A stretch of 64,000 nt of DNA from Litomosoides sigmodontis (Eukaryota > Nematoda > Chromadorea > Rhabditida > Onchocercidae). This document shows positions 61,724 to 64,000 of this stretch, in pieces. The position numbers were made by a program, and so were the translations under genes. The stretch is from contig OY718807.1 in the NCBI GenBank assembly GCA_963070105.1, positions 9,114,483-9,178,482 of the forward strand. The letters are read 5' to 3'. The notes beneath the pieces are model-generated. The model was not told where the DNA came from, searched no databases, and was given only the letters and a program-made list of their open reading frames with translations. Each line of letters begins with the position of its first letter. Within the stretch, counting starts at the first letter, position 1.

Positions 61724-64000
61724 AATACATACCATTGAATGATTCAGATATTTGCGGGTAAGCCGGAATTTTCTGAAATTATTTCGAGGATTTTTGATGA
61801 GTGACTTACTGTTCTGATCTGTCAGATATTTCAATTCGAACTTCCAACTATTAAAATGTAAAGTTTAACATTTGAAAACTTTTGAATTTTTGTTTTTCCA
61901 TAAACAAAAGCGGAGGAGGCAAGAATGAGACGATGATAAGAAGGAGGAAATTCAAAAATGCAAAGTATAATTTGATTATTTCTGGATATTTTAGATGAAA
62001 TTTTATAAAAATTTCAGGCACAAAATAGTCATTGGTCCAATTTTGTGAGTTTTTTAAAACTATTTTTTGTTTAATTTTTCAAATTTTAGACACAGCATTA
62101 TGCTTCTTTCATTATTTCAACTTTTACCATTACTTCATTCTCCGTACCATTTTTACCATTCTTCTCTCCATCTCTGCCTCTCTGTCATCTTAAATTTCTT
62201 TTTCATTCTTTCAAACCAATTCATTCTTCTTATCGTCATGATTATTATCGTCGTTATCATTGTCTCATTGCTTACAACACTCACAATTCACAGGAGGCTC
62301 CATTATTACAGTAACCATGTATTTGTCGGATCTCTTTCATTTCATTTCGGATCTCTAAAAAGTTAATTCATTTAACAATTTATCTTCTTCAACGGTATTG
62401 CTATTATTATTATTATCTACAACGCTCATTATCGTTTGTTGTAGAATGAAAGCTGAGCTAACAATAGAAGCTAATTTCAAACGATGAAAATTTGACGAGA
62501 AAATGAACTCTTTCCTTTTTTCGCCATTTTCTAAACAAAAAAAAAAGTTAGCAATTTTACTATCAAATTATTCGATGTAATTTGACTTGTGGCAATTAAT
62601 GAAATGATTGAACAACCTTTTTTTTTCTTTTCCAAAATCAGTGAAAAGTTGTAATACCTGCGATTTGTTGTGAATTTTTTACATTTTTTTTTCTATTAAA
62701 GTAATACTTTTTTTAATTATTAATTTATTGTTATTGTAAAAAATTCAATTTTTATTTTCCAAATTGCGAAATGGATGAATGTTTGTTTCACTGCAATTCA
62801 TTTTTCCATAATCTGTGCATGCCATTTTAAAAAATTATCGCCAAACAGATGATAATTTGCACTAACACATTTGCTTTACTTCCAATAATTTTTCTTTGAA
62901 AGAAAAAAGGTTTGTGGAATGGAAAAGAAAAAACTAATTCATTTTAACTTTTAAAAACGAAATAATTTTTTGATAACAATTTGATGTAAATTAAATATTT
63001 TCATAATCTATTTAGTGGTCACTGATGCGGTTGAGCGAACCGATCGTTAAAGTAATCGTTGGAAGTTATTTTTATCAGTTTTTAATTTTTTTCAATATAT
63101 CTTATCAAAATTAACATACATCGTATAGTTATGTTACTTACATGTTGCTGGTAATTTCCGATGCGGAAACACGGAAGTGATTGGATGTTTCCATTGTTTT
63201 GTTTCAATTTTAATTTTTAATTTGGAGCGATTAAAATTGATATCAGTGCGTTTTTGCTTATTATGCATAAGTCGGTGAAATCTTCGCCAGCAAAATTGTT
63301 TGGAAAAAATGCAACCGGAAAACCGGAACAGGAAATTTTGTTCATAGACAAGATTGATTTAGTGCGAGTTAAGTATAGGTAGCAATTGAAAATAGATTTT
63401 TGCAATTATTTGCAAATAAATGAAAAAGTTTTTTTAATACTCCGATTATAGTTTACTCAATCATTGTATTTATTTCATTTCCAATATATTACTTTGTACT
63501 TTGCAATCTTCCCATTTAATGCTTACATTTTGGTTTAAAATTTAATTATGATGTTAATTTAAGAACAAAATAATTTTTCTTTTTACAAATCACCAAATAT
63601 TATAATTTAACTTCAATTTCCTCCGTTAATTTATTTGTATTTTAAGTTACATATATTATTTTGCAATTTCAGTTCACTCAATCATTCCTCGCACAACCAA
63701 CAACATATTCTAGTCATGCATGAAAGAGCAGAGAAAGAGTGGAAGAGAGAGTGAGTGAGAGGGGAGAGACAGAGGAAAAAAAACAGAAAAAAATTTGTAT
63801 TTATTGCTGGAAAAATGAATGAATTAACACCGAAAATAATGGTACAATAGAATACGGAAAAAAAAAGATTTGAAAACGGAACGGGTAATTATGCATACAT
63901 ATAAACAACGTAAATCTGTCAATCAGTATTGGCCTACAGTTCAGTGATGAGATCTCTCTCTCTCCCTCTCTCTCTCTCTCTCTGATGAAATGGGTTTATT
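61724..64000. other. Gene-free AT-rich region to the window end
   Basis: No exon supported. Short GA/CT tracts occur at about 63745-63778 and 63955-63983. Confidence 0.4.

Overview
This is AT-rich eukaryotic nuclear DNA from a nematode, most probably a filarial (Spirurida) worm. The evidence is many short GT-AG introns ending in TTTCAG, acceptor sites sitting 6-30 nt before start codons (typical of spliced-leader addition), an adenylate kinase and a LIM-homeodomain protein of nematode type, and abundant GA/CT tracts and (TAA)n arrays. The species call is inference. There is no bacterial, viral or CRISPR signature. I rebuilt gene models by hand by joining exons; in the models given as confident, every exon junction keeps the reading frame.

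Layout. 1-2770 (+): C-terminal catalytic half of prolyl oligopeptidase. 4.7-8.0 kb (+): an unrecognised coiled-coil, Gln-rich protein. 8.0-13.8 kb: gene-free, with a 200-N gap and a very long (TAA)n plus heptamer array. 13.8-17.6 kb (+): an unrecognised ten-exon type I membrane protein. 18.35-20.5 kb (-): adenylate kinase 1. 22.1-23.8 kb (-): REEP/Yop1 family ER-shaping protein. 24.9-25.2 kb (-): an unassigned exon-like ORF. 26.25-30.06 kb (-): BUD13 splicing factor. 32.5-35.6 kb (+): ZIP7/KE4-type zinc transporter, divergent from BUD13. 36.25-38.9 kb (+): RFC4 clamp-loader subunit. 39.6-45.2 kb (-): a LIM-homeodomain gene of the LHX6/LHX8/lim-4 class. 45.2-64 kb: a repeat-rich stretch without confident genes; it lies 5' of the LIM-homeodomain gene and could hold its regulatory DNA, with a few short exon-like segments.

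How the genes relate. They are mostly housekeeping genes (proteolysis, nucleotide balance, ER shape, pre-mRNA splicing, zinc release, DNA replication) next to one developmental transcription factor. Neighbouring functions do not form an evident pathway. No classical tight nematode operon (about 100 nt spacing) is visible, although trans-splice-like acceptors are. The two genes I could not name (coiled-coil protein, type I membrane protein) are the best candidates for undescribed biology.
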